The notes under the pieces are model-generated. The model did not search any database. It worked only from the letters and a program-made list of their open reading frames with translations, and had not been told where the DNA came from. This document shows, one piece after another, positions 25,439-34,986 of a DNA stretch of 48,462 nt. The DNA comes from Geminicoccus harenae (GTDB taxonomy: Bacteria; Pseudomonadota; Alphaproteobacteria; Geminicoccales; Geminicoccaceae), in contig NZ_JABGCL010000032.1 in NCBI RefSeq assembly GCF_019800005.1, forward strand, positions 1 to 48,462, in the 5' to 3' direction. The position numbers and the translations under genes were made by a program. The first letter of the stretch is position 1. Each line of letters opens with the position of its first letter.

Positions 25439-26806
25439 ATGGTCCGCCTGCTCATCTTTCTCGTCGTCGCCCTCCTGATCGCGTCGGGTGCCGCCTGGCT
25501 GGCGGACCATCCCGGCAGCGCCACGATCGACATCGGCGACGCCGTGATCGAGATGCGGCTGGGCATGCTCGTGCTGGGCATCGCCATCGCAGCGCTGGTG
25601 CTGGCGATCCTGATCGAGATCTATCGCTGGCTGACCCACGCCCCTGGCCGCTATCGCGGCTGGCGCCGGCGCTCGCGCGAGCTGCGCGGCTGGCAGGAAC
25701 TGTCCATGGGGCTGGTCGCGGCGGCGGCGGGCGACCCCTCCGGGCTGCGCGGCCATGCCCGCCAGGCGATGAAGCTGATCCCGACCAACCCGGCGGTGCG
25801 CGTCCTCACTGCGCAGACCGCGCTCCTGGAAGGGCGCGAGGACGTGGCCGAGGCGCAGTACAAGGAGATGCTGGACGACCCGGCGACCGAGCTCCTGGCG
25901 ATCCGCGGCCTCCTGACCAGTGCCATGCGCCGGCAGAACTATGACGAGGCGTTGGACTATCTGGGCCTGGCCCGGCGCAAGCATGCCGCCGCCCCCTGGG
26001 TGATCCAGACCTCCTTCGACCTGTTCACCCGTACCGGGCGCTGGCGCGACGCCATCACCATGCTGGAGGACATGCAGCGCCTGCGCCTGCTCGAGCCGGC
26101 GCTGATCACCCGGCGCCGCGCGGTGCTCCTGCACATGCTGGCGGTGGACGCGGTGGAGCACGACAAGCTGCGCGAGGCGATCCGCGAAGGTCGCAAGGCC
26201 ACCGACCTCCAGCCGGGCTTCGTGCCGGCGGCGCTGGTCACCTCGGACGTGGCACGCCGGCTGGGCAAGTCCACGGAAGCACGCAAGATCCTGGAGCGCA
26301 GCTGGGGGGCCGGCCCGCACCCGCTGATCGCCCAGGCCTATGCCGGCCTGGTCCCGAACGAGACGCCGGCGGAGAAGCTCACCCGCTGCCAGCGCCTGCT
26401 CGACCTGCAGCCCAACCATGTCGAGGCCCATGTCTCGCTGGCCGAGCTGGCGATCAGCGCGCAGGACTGGAACCGGGCACGCGAGCTCCTGGAACGCGCT
26501 CTGCAGCTGGAGCCCACCGCCCGGGTGTTCCGCCTGATGGCCGAGGTCGAGCGTGCCTCCGGCGCCTCGGCCGAGCGGGTCCAGGAATGGCTGACCCGGG
26601 CGGTCGACGCGGCCCCCGACCCGGCCTGGGTCTGCGAGAGCACCGGCGCCGTCCTGTCCCAGTGGCAGGCCTTCGGCCCGAACGGCCAGTTCGACACGCT
26701 GCGCTGGACCACCCCGCCCAAGGTGTCGGCCCTGGCCGGCCTCTCCGAGCCGCCCGGGCCCATGCTGATCCTGAGCGAGTCCGACCGGGTCCAGCCGGCC
26801 ACCTGA
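25439..26806 (+). CDS. hemY: HemY-family TPR membrane protein
   Basis: A 455-residue inner-membrane protein of the HemY type found downstream of hemCD in proteobacteria (not protoporphyrinogen oxidase, which is also called HemY in Gram-positives). Two N-terminal membrane helices, about residues 2-20 (LLIFLVVALLIASGAAWLA) and 40-62, flank a short periplasmic loop. The rest is a cytosolic tetratricopeptide-like helical array, with repeats such as AEAQYKEMLDDPATELLAIRG and LAELAISAQDWNRARELLER. Its biochemical role in haem synthesis is undefined. Starts at ATG 25439, 61 bp after the Mic60-like gene. Confidence 0.88.
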   Translation: MVRLLIFLVVALLIASGAAWLADHPGSATIDIGDAVIEMRLGMLVLGIAIAALVLAILIEIYRWLTHAPGRYRGWRRRSRELRGWQELSMGLVAAAAGDPSGLRGHARQAMKLIPTNPAVRVLTAQTALLEGREDVAEAQYKEMLDDPATELLAIRGLLTSAMRRQNYDEALDYLGLARRKHAAAPWVIQTSFDLFTRTGRWRDAITMLEDMQRLRLLEPALITRRRAVLLHMLAVDAVEHDKLREAIREGRKATDLQPGFVPAALVTSDVARRLGKSTEARKILERSWGAGPHPLIAQAYAGLVPNETPAEKLTRCQRLLDLQPNHVEAHVSLAELAISAQDWNRARELLERALQLEPTARVFRLMAEVERASGASAERVQEWLTRAVDAAPDPAWVCESTGAVLSQWQAFGPNGQFDTLRWTTPPKVSALAGLSEPPGPMLILSESDRVQPAT

Positions 26807-26885
26807 CCCCATCCGGCACCTGCCAGAAGACCCGTCAGAAGGATTGACGCTGCCCCCGCCGCCGTCTACCAACCGCTCTGCCGGG

Positions 26886-26961
26886 GCCGCCTTAGCTCAG
26901 TTGGTAGAGCGGCGCATTCGTAATGCGTAGGTCGGGTGTTCGAGTCACCCAGGCGGCACCA
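26886..26961 (+). tRNA. trnT: tRNA-Thr (anticodon CGT)
   Basis: A full cloverleaf of 76 bases with encoded CCA. Acceptor stem GCCGCCT pairs with AGGCGGC; D arm GCTC-AGTTGGTA-GAGC; anticodon stem GCGCA with TGCGT (one G-U pair) around loop TTCGTAA, giving anticodon CGT; T arm GGGTG-TTCGAGT-CACCC. It reads ACG threonine codons. It is 79 bp downstream of hemY and precedes a convergent oxidoreductase gene. The 3' end, being a common integration site type, shows no obvious duplicated copy nearby. Confidence 0.95.
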
Positions 26962-27050
26962 GCTCTCTCTCTCCTCCTCATCCGCCATGACGGCGACCGG
27001 GCTCATCAGTGTCGCCGTTGCCCTGTGCTTGCGGTTGCGCCCCCCTTCCC

Positions 27051-28250
27051 CTACGCGCCGAAGCGTTCGTCGGTCATCTCGCTGACTTTGACGGGCACGC
27101 CTTCCTTGGCGGAGCAGATCGCGGCCATGGTGGTCCTGATGGCGCGGTGGCCGTCCTCGCCGCCGTAGCGTGGCCGCCTGCCGGCGATGAGCGCGTCGAC
27201 GAATTCCCGGATCTGGTTGGCATGCGCGCGGCTGTAGTAGGACACTTCCGACTGCCAGATGTCGTCGCCGCCTTCATCGAAGCGGAAGGTTTCGGTCCGC
27301 CCATTGCGCCGATGCAGAACGAGGTGGACATCCTGGCCGTCCCACTTCAGGCCTCTGCCGCCTTCGCCCAGCACCTCGACCATGCCCTTGTCGCCGATGA
27401 GGCTGAGCGTGAAGCCGTATAGCGGGTCGTATTTGTTGTTGAGCGGCTCGGCACGCATCCAGATGCCGGTGCAGGCGGGATCGTCATAGGTCCAGGTAAT
27501 GATCGGGATGTCGCCCGCTGCTTCCGGCCGGTAGATGTTCATGTCGGCCTGCCCGCCTTCCACGGCCGCGTTCTGCCAGTCGATCTGCGACCTCAGCGCG
27601 TAGACTTGCTCGATGCGGGCATCGTTCATCAGATACTCGGCGGTCGCGAAGAAGTGGACGCAGTGGTCGAACATCCACGGGAAGCCGGCGCCGCCCGCCT
27701 TGCTGCTGTCCATGCGCCAGCCGCGATGGAGTTCCGTCACCGGCCGGCCGGTCTCCAGTGCGCCGGGATGCTCGACCCAGGCGCCGAAGCGCTGGCGGAT
27801 CTGCTGCGGCTTGCCGATCTCTCCAGCTTCCACGAGTTCGCGCACCTTCATGATCGACGTCATGAAGATGTAGGATTCGCCGACCATGAGCGTCACGCCG
27901 GCCGCGTCCGCCGCGCGGCAGACCTGCTCGCCTTCGGCCAGCGTCAGGCAGAACGGCTTTTCGCACAGGATGTTCTTGCCGGCCTGGGCGGCCGCCAGCG
28001 CCATGGGCGCATGGAGGATCGTCGGCGTGGTGATGTCGACGGTGTTGATCTCACCGTCCTTCAGCATCTCCTCGTAGGAGAGATAATATCTGGGGATGCC
28101 GTATTGCTCGCACATCTCTCTGGCGCGAGCCTCGTCGAGATCACAGACGGCCGTGACCTCGGCATCGGGGTGAGCCTGGTAGCCCTTGATGTGGGAAGCG
28201 GACACCAGCCCGAGGCCGACAATACCTACCCTGACCTTATCCATCGGCAT
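27051..28250 (-). CDS. Gfo/Idh/MocA-family NAD(P)-dependent oxidoreductase
   Basis: A 399-residue sugar or cyclitol dehydrogenase-like enzyme. The Rossmann motif VGIVGLGLVSASHIKGYQAH opens the protein, and the catalytic lysine is in ILCEKPFCLT. The C-terminal substrate-binding domain runs from about residue 130. Members oxidise sugars, inositols or other polyols; the residues seen do not decide the substrate. AGGAGAGG lies upstream of ATG 28250 (an in-frame ATG at 28244 is also possible). It stands alone, with no sugar transporter beside it. Confidence 0.85.
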   Translation of the reverse strand: MPMDKVRVGIVGLGLVSASHIKGYQAHPDAEVTAVCDLDEARAREMCEQYGIPRYYLSYEEMLKDGEINTVDITTPTILHAPMALAAAQAGKNILCEKPFCLTLAEGEQVCRAADAAGVTLMVGESYIFMTSIMKVRELVEAGEIGKPQQIRQRFGAWVEHPGALETGRPVTELHRGWRMDSSKAGGAGFPWMFDHCVHFFATAEYLMNDARIEQVYALRSQIDWQNAAVEGGQADMNIYRPEAAGDIPIITWTYDDPACTGIWMRAEPLNNKYDPLYGFTLSLIGDKGMVEVLGEGGRGLKWDGQDVHLVLHRRNGRTETFRFDEGGDDIWQSEVSYYSRAHANQIREFVDALIAGRRPRYGGEDGHRAIRTTMAAICSAKEGVPVKVSEMTDERFGA

Positions 28251-28462
28251 CTACCTCTCCTCCCTGGATTGTTCTGTTGACGGCCACTGGCGGTTGCGAC
28301 GCCATGCTGTCGCCAATAGACCGGCACAGCAACGCAGTCGGCATGGTGATTTGATTTGCCGCGTCCTATCGGGTGAGTCACAGTCCCGGCGCCTCTGGGA
28401 GACGCTCATGGCGGCTCCGGCAGTGGTGCGCGCGCCGACAGTACTTTTCCAGGACGGTTCCC

Positions 28463-29844
28463 ATGTCTGAGCTCGATCAGGTCCTGGCCCGGATCGATGC
28501 CGATCTGGCTCCGGCACTGGACCGGCTGTTCACGGTCCTGCGCATTCGCTCGATCTCCACCGATCCCGCCTATGCCGCCGAGTGCCGTGCCTGTGCCGAA
28601 TGGCATGCGGTCGACCTGCGCGCGATCGGCTTCGACGCGGATGTGCGCACTACGCCGGGGCACCCGATGGTCGTGGGCCATGACCGGGCCGCGAGCGGGC
28701 CGTCCGCCCTGTTCTATGGCCACTACGACGTACAGCCGGTCGATCCGTTGGAACTGTGGGAGCACGATCCGTTCGAGCCGTTCATCGAGACGCGGGCGGA
28801 CGGCACGAAGGCGATCCGCGGCCGCGGGACTTCGGGCGACAAGGGCCAGCTCATGACCTTCGTCGAGGCCTGCCGGGCCTGGAAGGTCGTGACCGGCCGG
28901 CTGCCGATCCCGGTGTCGATCCTGCTGGAGGGCGAGGAGGAATCGGGCGGGACGAACCTGCCGGCCTTCCTCCAGGCCCATGCGGCCGAGCTGAAGGCCG
29001 ATATCGGCCTGATCTGCGACACCAGCATGTGGGACCGGCAGACCCCGGCGATCACCACCATGCTGCGCGGCCTGTGCGGCGAGGAGGTGACCATCCACGC
29101 CGCCGACCGCGACCTCCACTCCGGCTTCTACGGCTCGGCGGCCGCCAACCCGAACCGGGTGCTGGCCCGGATCATCGCCGACCTGCACGACGCGAACGGC
29201 CGGGTCACCATCCCGAACTTCTACCACGGCGTGCCGGAACTGCCGGCGACACTGCGCGAGCAATGGGACGCCCTGCCTTCGACCCCGCCAGGTTCCTGGG
29301 CGATGTCGGCCTGTCCGTGCCGGCCGGCGAGCGGGACCGCAGCGTGCTGGAGATGGTCTGGTCCAGGCCCACCTGCGAGATCAACGGCATGGGCGGCGGC
29401 TACCAGGGGGCGGGCTTCAAGACGGTGATCCCGGCTCAGGCGTCAGCCAAGATCTCGTTCCGCCTGGTGTTCGACCAGGACCCTCATGCGATCCGCCGGG
29501 AGTTCCGCCGGTTCGTGCAGGAACGCCTGCCCGCCGACTGCCGGGCCGAGTTCATCGAGCATGGTTCGAGCCGGGCGATCCGCTTCCCGATCGAGGCCGC
29601 TGCCTTCGGCAAGGCGCGCGACGCACTCGCGGCGGAATGGGGCCGGCCCGCCTTCTTCATCGGCGGGGGCGGCTCGATCCCGGTGACCCATCAGCTCAAG
29701 CAGACGCTTGGCATGGACGTGATCCTGGCCGGCTTCGGGCTGGAGGACGACCGCATCCATAGCCCCAACGAGAAATACGAGCTGGAAAGCTTCCGCCGCG
29801 GGATCCGCTCCTGGGCGAGAGTGCTGGACGCACTCGCTCGCTAG
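28463..29844 (+). pseudogene. M20-family metallopeptidase/dipeptidase, frameshifted
   Basis: An M20 (ArgE/DapE/carnosinase-like) zinc dipeptidase of about 460 residues split by a frameshift near 29275-29277. The first frame gives about 271 genuine residues from ATG 28463: FYGHYDVQPVDP (His and Asp ligands), LLEGEEESGGTN (Glu pair), LICDTSMWDRQTP and the lid-domain histidine in RDLHSGFYGS. The second frame resumes at FDPARFLGDVGLSVPAGERD and runs to 29844, including GGGGSIPVTHQLKQTLG. The shift is that of one missing base in a short C run (CTGCCTTCG). Read as is, the product stops at 29428 without the C-terminal zinc ligand. Either a true pseudogene or a sequencing error; the broken neighbouring transporter favours decay. 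Confidence 0.82.
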
Positions 29845-29901
29845 CCGGCTCCGGCTGCCACCGCCATCGTGATCCCCTGCTCCAGACAAAGGGGCGCCGT
29901 C

Positions 29902-31142
29902 ATGAGCCAGGTGGACGCAGGCAAGGCGCCGCTGATGCAGCGGTTGCTGGACGTCGTCGAACGGGTGGGCAACCGGGTGCCGCATCCGGTCATGATCTTC
30001 GTGATCCTGATCGGCATCGTCATCCTGCTCTCGCAGATCCTCTACTGGATCGGGGCTTCCGTCTCCTACCAGGTGATCAACCCCTACACGGACCAGATCG
30101 AGTATCGCACGACGACGGCCCGCGGCCTGCTGAGCGTCGACGGCGTCCGGTTCATGTTCACGGGCGTGGTCCAGAACTTCATGAACTTCAACGCGGTTGG
30201 CGTGATCATCGTCGCCATGGTGGGCGTAGGTGTCGCCGAAAGCACCGGACTGATCGGTGCTCTGATCCGCAAGCTCGTGGTGGTGGCGCCACCGGCGGCC
30301 CTGACCTATCTCCTGGTGCTGGTCGGCATCCTGTCCAGCATCGCCGCCGATGCCGGCTACCTCGTCCTGATCCCGCTCGCGGCGGCGGCGTTCGTGAGTG
30401 TCGGGCGGCATCCGCTGGCCGGGTTGGCTGCCGCGTTCGCGGCGGTGGCCGCGGCCTTCCTGGTCAACATCCTGATCACGCCCACGGACGGCATCCTCAC
30501 CGAGATCACCAACGACGCGATCCACCTGGTCGACCCGCATATCTCGATCGACCTGACCGCCAATGTCTGGTTCTCGATCGCCTCGGTGATCATGCTGACG
30601 GAGGTGATCACGCTCGTCACCGAGCGGATGATCGAGCCGCGTCTCGGCCCCTATCGCGACGACTACCGGGTCGAGGAAGGCAACGGCCTGTCGGTCGACG
30701 AATATCGCGGCCTGCGCCATGCACTCTACGGCCTGATCGGGGTGATCCTGTTCGTGGGCATCCTCACTCTGCCACCAGGCGCACCGCCAAGCTGGACACG
30801 CTCTGGCTCCTGATCGGCTTCGTGATTGTGGTCCTGCTCCTGGACTTCCTGATCACCGGAGCGATCGCCAAATGGGCGATCTTCGTGCCGCTGCTGATGC
30901 GGCTCGACGTCGAGCCGGAAGCCGTGCTCGCCGCCTATCGGGTCGGCGATTCCCCGGTCAACGTGATCACGCCGCTCAACGCCTATTTCGCGATGATCGT
31001 GACCTTCGCCCAGAAGTACCAGCCCGATTCCGGCGTCGGCACGGTGATCGCGCTGATGCTGCCCTATGTCATCGTGCTCAGCCTGCTCTGGACGCTGCTC
31101 CTGGTCGCCTGGCACCTGCTCGGCCTGCCCTGGGGCCTCTGA
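29902..31142 (+). pseudogene. AbgT-family transporter, internally deleted and frameshifted
   Basis: A p-aminobenzoyl-glutamate/peptide transporter-like gene in two pieces. The first frame (ATG 29902 to about 30790) gives the N-terminal half: NRVPHPVMIFVILIGIVILL, VGVGVAESTGLIGALIRKLV and NILITPTDGILTEITNDAI. It loses the frame after LTLPPGAP. The second frame, from about 30795, gives the C-terminal end: DFLITGAIAKWAIFVPLLM, YRVGDSPVNVITPLNAYFAM, then two last helices. AbgT proteins are about 510 residues; only about 415 can be assembled here, so roughly 100 residues of the middle helices are missing. A deletion and a frameshift together mean this is a real pseudogene. It starts 57 bp after the broken M20 gene. 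Confidence 0.82.
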
Positions 31143-31186
31143 CCGTTGCACCCGGCACGTTCCGCCAGCCTGGAGGATGACGCCCG

Positions 31187-32980
31187 ATGACCGTCGATCT
31201 CGTCATCGTGCTGGCCCTGCTCGTGGCGGCCATCGCCATGTTCGTGCTCGACCGGCCGCGCATGGACGCGGTCGGCCTGATCGTGATCGTGGCACTGCCG
31301 CTGTTCGGCGTGATCACGGTGCCGGAGGCACTGGCCGGCTTCAGCGACCCGAACATCGTCCTGATCGCCGCCTTGTTCGTGATCGGCGAGGGCCTGGTGC
31401 GCACCGGCGTGGCGCGCGGGGTAGGCGACTGGCTGCACCGGGCCGCCGGCAGCGACGAGACCCGGCTGCTCGTGCTGCTGATGGGGTCGGTAGCACTCCT
31501 GGGTGCGGTGATGAGCTCGACCGCGGTGGTCGCGATCTTCATCCCGGTGGTGCTGCGCATCGCGCAGAATACCCGCATCTCGCCCAGCCGGCTGATGATG
31601 CGGCTCAGCTTCGCCACCCTGATCAGCGGCATGCTGACCCTGGTCGCGACCACGCCCAACCTAGTGATCAGCTCGGAGCTGGTGCGGCAGAGCCATGCCG
31701 GCTTCGGCTTCTTCAGCATCACGCCGATCGGGCTGCCGGTGCTGGTCCTGGGCGTGGGCTACATGCTGTTCGCGCGCCGCTGGCTGCCCGGCGGCACCGA
31801 GGCTGGCGGCGCCCGGAGCCGCGGCCGAGCCCATCGGGTGGAGGTCGGGCGGCACTCCCCGCTCGCCGGGTTGCGGCTGGACGAGGCGGCGCTCCGCCAG
31901 AAGGGCATCAATCTCCTGGCGATCGAGCGGCGCAACGGCATGGGCAGGAACGTGCTGCGCCCGACCGGCCGCAGCGAGATCCGGGCGGGCGACGTCCTGC
32001 TGGTCGACGCGCGCATCCCGGTCGAGGAGACCGAGGCCCTGCTGCAGCGCCACGACCTGACCCAGGTGCCGTTGCGCACCGGCGCCGGCTACCTGACCGA
32101 CGGCTCGCAGGAGCTGGGCATGGTCGAGGTGATCGTCCCGGCCGAATCGACCCTGCTCGGCCAGACCGTCCTCCAGGCGCAGTTGCGCCGCGAATACGGG
32201 CTCACCGTCATCGGCCTGCGCCGGGGCCGCGAGGTGGTCCGTGACGACTTCCTCAACGAGAAGCTCGGGGTCGGCGACATGCTCCTGCTGGTGGGCTTCT
32301 GGACCGACATCAAGCGCCTGCAATCGACCAGCGACGACCTGGTCGTGCTGAACCTGCCGGCCGACATCGACAACGTCCTGCCCGGCGGGACCAAGGCGCC
32401 GCACGTACTGGTCATCCTGGCGCTGGTGGTGGCGCTCATGGTCAGCGGGGTGATCCCGAACGTTCAGGCGGCGCTGATCGGCTGCCTGCTGATGGGGCTG
32501 ACCGGCTGCATCGACTTTGCCAGCTCCTATCGGTCGATCGACATGAAGACGCTGATCCTGATCGTCGACATGCTGCCCTTCTCGATCGCCCTGCAACGCA
32601 CCGGCGGCGTCGATCTGGCCGCCTACGGCCTGACGTCGCTGGTGGGCAGGGCTTCGCCGCGGCTGGTGCTGGCGGTGCTGTTCGTCGTCACCTCGGGCCT
32701 TGGCCTGTTCATCTCGAACACCGCCACGGCCGTGCTGATGGCGCCCGTGGCCATCACGGTCACGAACGATCTCGGCATGTCGCCCTACCCGTTCGCCATG
32801 ACCGTGGCGGTGGCGGCCTCGACCGCGTTCATGACGCCGATCTCGTCGCCCGTGGACACGCTGGTGGTCGGCCCCGGCAACTATGGGTTCGGCGACTTCG
32901 TGCGGATCGGCGTGCCGTTCAGCCTGGTCGTCCTGTTGGTCAGTGTGCTGCTGATCCCGGTCTTCCTGCCGCTGCACTGA
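31187..32980 (+). CDS. SLC13/DASS-family transporter with RCK (TrkA-C) domains
   Basis: A 597-residue inner-membrane transporter. About six helices at the N-terminus (LVIVLALLVAAIAMFVLDRP; SSTAVVAIFIPVVLRIAQNT with the SSTA signature; TLISGMLTLVATTPNLVIS) are followed by a cytosolic insert (about residues 210-390) holding two TrkA-C/RCK-C repeats (EVGRHSPLAGLRLDEAALRQ and IVPAESTLLGQTVLQAQLRR). The second half of the membrane domain ends with SNTATAVLMAPVAITV. Such proteins move sodium with dicarboxylates, sulfate or similar anions; the substrate is open. GGAGG precedes ATG 31187. It is the only intact gene of the three-gene block it closes. Confidence 0.86.
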   Translation: MTVDLVIVLALLVAAIAMFVLDRPRMDAVGLIVIVALPLFGVITVPEALAGFSDPNIVLIAALFVIGEGLVRTGVARGVGDWLHRAAGSDETRLLVLLMGSVALLGAVMSSTAVVAIFIPVVLRIAQNTRISPSRLMMRLSFATLISGMLTLVATTPNLVISSELVRQSHAGFGFFSITPIGLPVLVLGVGYMLFARRWLPGGTEAGGARSRGRAHRVEVGRHSPLAGLRLDEAALRQKGINLLAIERRNGMGRNVLRPTGRSEIRAGDVLLVDARIPVEETEALLQRHDLTQVPLRTGAGYLTDGSQELGMVEVIVPAESTLLGQTVLQAQLRREYGLTVIGLRRGREVVRDDFLNEKLGVGDMLLLVGFWTDIKRLQSTSDDLVVLNLPADIDNVLPGGTKAPHVLVILALVVALMVSGVIPNVQAALIGCLLMGLTGCIDFASSYRSIDMKTLILIVDMLPFSIALQRTGGVDLAAYGLTSLVGRASPRLVLAVLFVVTSGLGLFISNTATAVLMAPVAITVTNDLGMSPYPFAMTVAVAASTAFMTPISSPVDTLVVGPGNYGFGDFVRIGVPFSLVVLLVSVLLIPVFLPLH

Positions 32981-33057
32981 GACGAGCCGCCACGCGTGCC
33001 CGGGCGCCGGCCATTCCCAAGACGACGCGCTGCCGCTAGCTGTGCAAGCTCCCTAAC

Positions 33058-33066
33058 AGGAGGTGA
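33058..33066 (+). promoter_or_regulatory. full consensus Shine-Dalgarno site
   Basis: AGGAGGTGA, complementary to the 16S rRNA 3' end over its whole length, with 6 bases between AGGAGG and the ATG at 33070. It fixes the start of the aldo/keto reductase gene and predicts strong translation. Confidence 0.8.
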
Positions 33067-33069
33067 ATC

Positions 33070-33948
33070 ATGGCCAGCATCGACCGGTCCGGCACGTTCC
33101 CGCTCGGGCGGCGCCAGGTGAAGCGAATGGGCTACGGTGCGATGCAGCTCGCCGGGCCCGGCGTGTTCGGCCCGCCCCGCGATCACGACGCGGCCCTGGC
33201 GGTGCTGCGCGAAGCGGTGGCCCAGGGCGTCGACCACATCGACACCAGCGACTTCTATGGCCCGCACATCACCAACCGGCTGATCCGCGAGGCGCTGGCC
33301 CCTTATCCCGACGATCTCGTCATCGTGACCAAGATCGGTGCCCGGCGTGACGACAAGGGTGCCTGGCTGCCGGCCTTCGCACCCGACCAACTGAAGCAGG
33401 CGGTGCACGACAATTTGCGCAACCTCGGGCTGGACGTGCTGGACGTGGTCAACCTGCGCCTGATGTTCAGCGCGCACGGGCCCGCGGAAGGCTCGATCGA
33501 GGCGCCGCTCACCGTGCTGGCCGAGTTGCAGCAGCAGGGCCTGATCCGGCATCTGGGCCTGAGCAACGCCACGGCGGCGCAGGTCGCCGAAGGCCAACGG
33601 ATCGCCCCGATCGTCTGCGTGCAGAACGAGTACAACCTGGCGCACCGCACCGACGACCCGCTGATCGATGCGCTGGCGAAGGAGGGCATCGCCTACGTGC
33701 CGTTCTTCCCGCTGGGCGGGTTCACCCCGCTGCAGTCCACGGTCCTGTCCGACGTGGCGGCCAAGCTCGGCGCCACGCCCATGCAGACCGCGCTTGCCTG
33801 GCTGCTGCGCCGCTCGCCCAACATCCTGCTGATCCCGGGCACCTCGTCGCTGGCCCATCTGCGCGAGAACCTGGCAGCGGCCGAGCTCGACCTGCCGGAG
33901 GACGCGCTGGCGGCGCTGGAAGGCGTCGGGCGCAGCGGGACCGGCTGA
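33070..33948 (+). CDS. aldo/keto reductase
   Basis: A 292-residue TIM-barrel NADPH-dependent oxidoreductase. Asp and Tyr of the catalytic tetrad are in VDHIDTSDFYG (D58, Y63) and the Lys in IVTKIG (K88). The usual catalytic His on the next strand is absent; this segment reads LDVLDVVNLRLM, much like E. coli YdbC/PdxI, which reduces pyridoxal. That resemblance makes a pyridoxal reductase-like role possible but unproven. The C-terminal NADP-binding part (LIPGTSSLAHLRENLAAAEL) is intact. It has a perfect ribosome site and its own upstream spacer of about 90 bp. Confidence 0.85.
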   Translation: MASIDRSGTFPLGRRQVKRMGYGAMQLAGPGVFGPPRDHDAALAVLREAVAQGVDHIDTSDFYGPHITNRLIREALAPYPDDLVIVTKIGARRDDKGAWLPAFAPDQLKQAVHDNLRNLGLDVLDVVNLRLMFSAHGPAEGSIEAPLTVLAELQQQGLIRHLGLSNATAAQVAEGQRIAPIVCVQNEYNLAHRTDDPLIDALAKEGIAYVPFFPLGGFTPLQSTVLSDVAAKLGATPMQTALAWLLRRSPNILLIPGTSSLAHLRENLAAAELDLPEDALAALEGVGRSGTG

Positions 33949-34054
33949 CCCTGCCACACCAGACCTTTGCGTGACGGACAAGGGACTGCGATGCTGCGTC
34001 CCCCGTGGCGGCGAACCGGCCGCCACGTCGGCAATGATCTGGGAGGAACGACGG

Positions 34055-34945
34055 ATGGCCCGCCTCACTGCGAAGGATTTTCCGCAGGAGCTGCTGGAAC
34101 TCTACGATTATTACGCCCACGGTAGGATTACCAAGCGCGAGTTCCTGGAGCGTGCCGGCAGCTTTGCCGTGGGCGGGCTGACCGCGGCCGGGATCCTGGC
34201 CTCGCTCAGCCCGAACTACGCGCTGGCTCAGCAGGTCGAGTTCACCGATCCCGACGTCCTGCCCGAGTACATCACCTATCCCTCGCCCAATGGCCATGGC
34301 GAGGTGCGCGGCTACCTGGTCCTGCCCGCGGGTGCCAGCGGCCCGGTGCCGGGTGTGGTGGTGGTGCACGAGAACCGGGGGCTCAACCCCTATATCGAGG
34401 ACGTGGCACGCCGGGTCGCCAAGGCCGGCTTCATCGCGCTGGCCCCGGACGGGCTGACCTCGATGGGCGGCTATCCCGGCAATGACGAGAAGGGCCGCGA
34501 ATTGCAGCAGCAGGTCGATCCGACCAAGCTGATGAACGACTTCTTCGCCGCGGTCGAGTTCCTGATGGCGGACGAGCGGGTCGGCAAGGTCGGCATCACC
34601 GGCTTCTGCTATGGCGGGGGCGTGGCCAATGCCGCGGCAGTGGCGTTCCCTGAGCTCGGTGCCGCGGTGCCGTTCTATGGCCGTCAGGCCAAGGCCGAGG
34701 ACGTGCCGCGGATCCAGGCCCCGATCCTGCTCCACTATGCCGAGCTGGACGAGCGCATCAACGCAGGCTGGCCCGCCTACGAGGAAGCGCTGAAAGTCGC
34801 GGGCAAGACCTACGAGGCCCATATCTACCCGGGCGTCAACCACGGCTTCCACAACGATTCGACGCCGCGCTACGACGAGGCGGCGGCCAAGGTCGCCTGG
34901 GAGCGCACGATCGACTGGTTCAACCGCCACCTCGGCGCCGGCTGA
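34055..34945 (+). CDS. exported dienelactone hydrolase-family protein
   Basis: A 296-residue alpha/beta hydrolase. Catalytic Cys is in GFCYGGG (C185), Asp in AELDERIN (D232) and His in VNHGFHND (H263), the Cys-Asp-His triad of dienelactone hydrolases. The first 60 residues hold a hydrophilic start, then KREFLERAGSFAVGGLTAAG, a Tat-like or anchor segment, so the enzyme probably works outside the cytoplasm. This N-terminal extension is typical of the YghX-like subgroup. ATG 34055 has GGGAGGA about 8 bases upstream. It is convergent with the glutathione peroxidase gene 41 bp away. Its natural substrate is unknown. Confidence 0.85.
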   Translation: MARLTAKDFPQELLELYDYYAHGRITKREFLERAGSFAVGGLTAAGILASLSPNYALAQQVEFTDPDVLPEYITYPSPNGHGEVRGYLVLPAGASGPVPGVVVVHENRGLNPYIEDVARRVAKAGFIALAPDGLTSMGGYPGNDEKGRELQQQVDPTKLMNDFFAAVEFLMADERVGKVGITGFCYGGGVANAAAVAFPELGAAVPFYGRQAKAEDVPRIQAPILLHYAELDERINAGWPAYEEALKVAGKTYEAHIYPGVNHGFHNDSTPRYDEAAAKVAWERTIDWFNRHLGAG

Positions 34946-34986
34946 GGTCCAGGAGACAGCACCACCCCGACCGGCCGGTCGGGCGT

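Noticed and set aside
25139..26872. 577-codon minus-strand ORF opposite hemY
   Set aside because: Antisense to a TPR protein with clear membrane helices; its sequence is repetitive Q, R, G and A without a domain.
26886..26961. Integration site (att) at the tRNA-Thr 3' end
   Set aside because: No duplicated tRNA end, integrase gene or composition shift follows the tRNA in the window.
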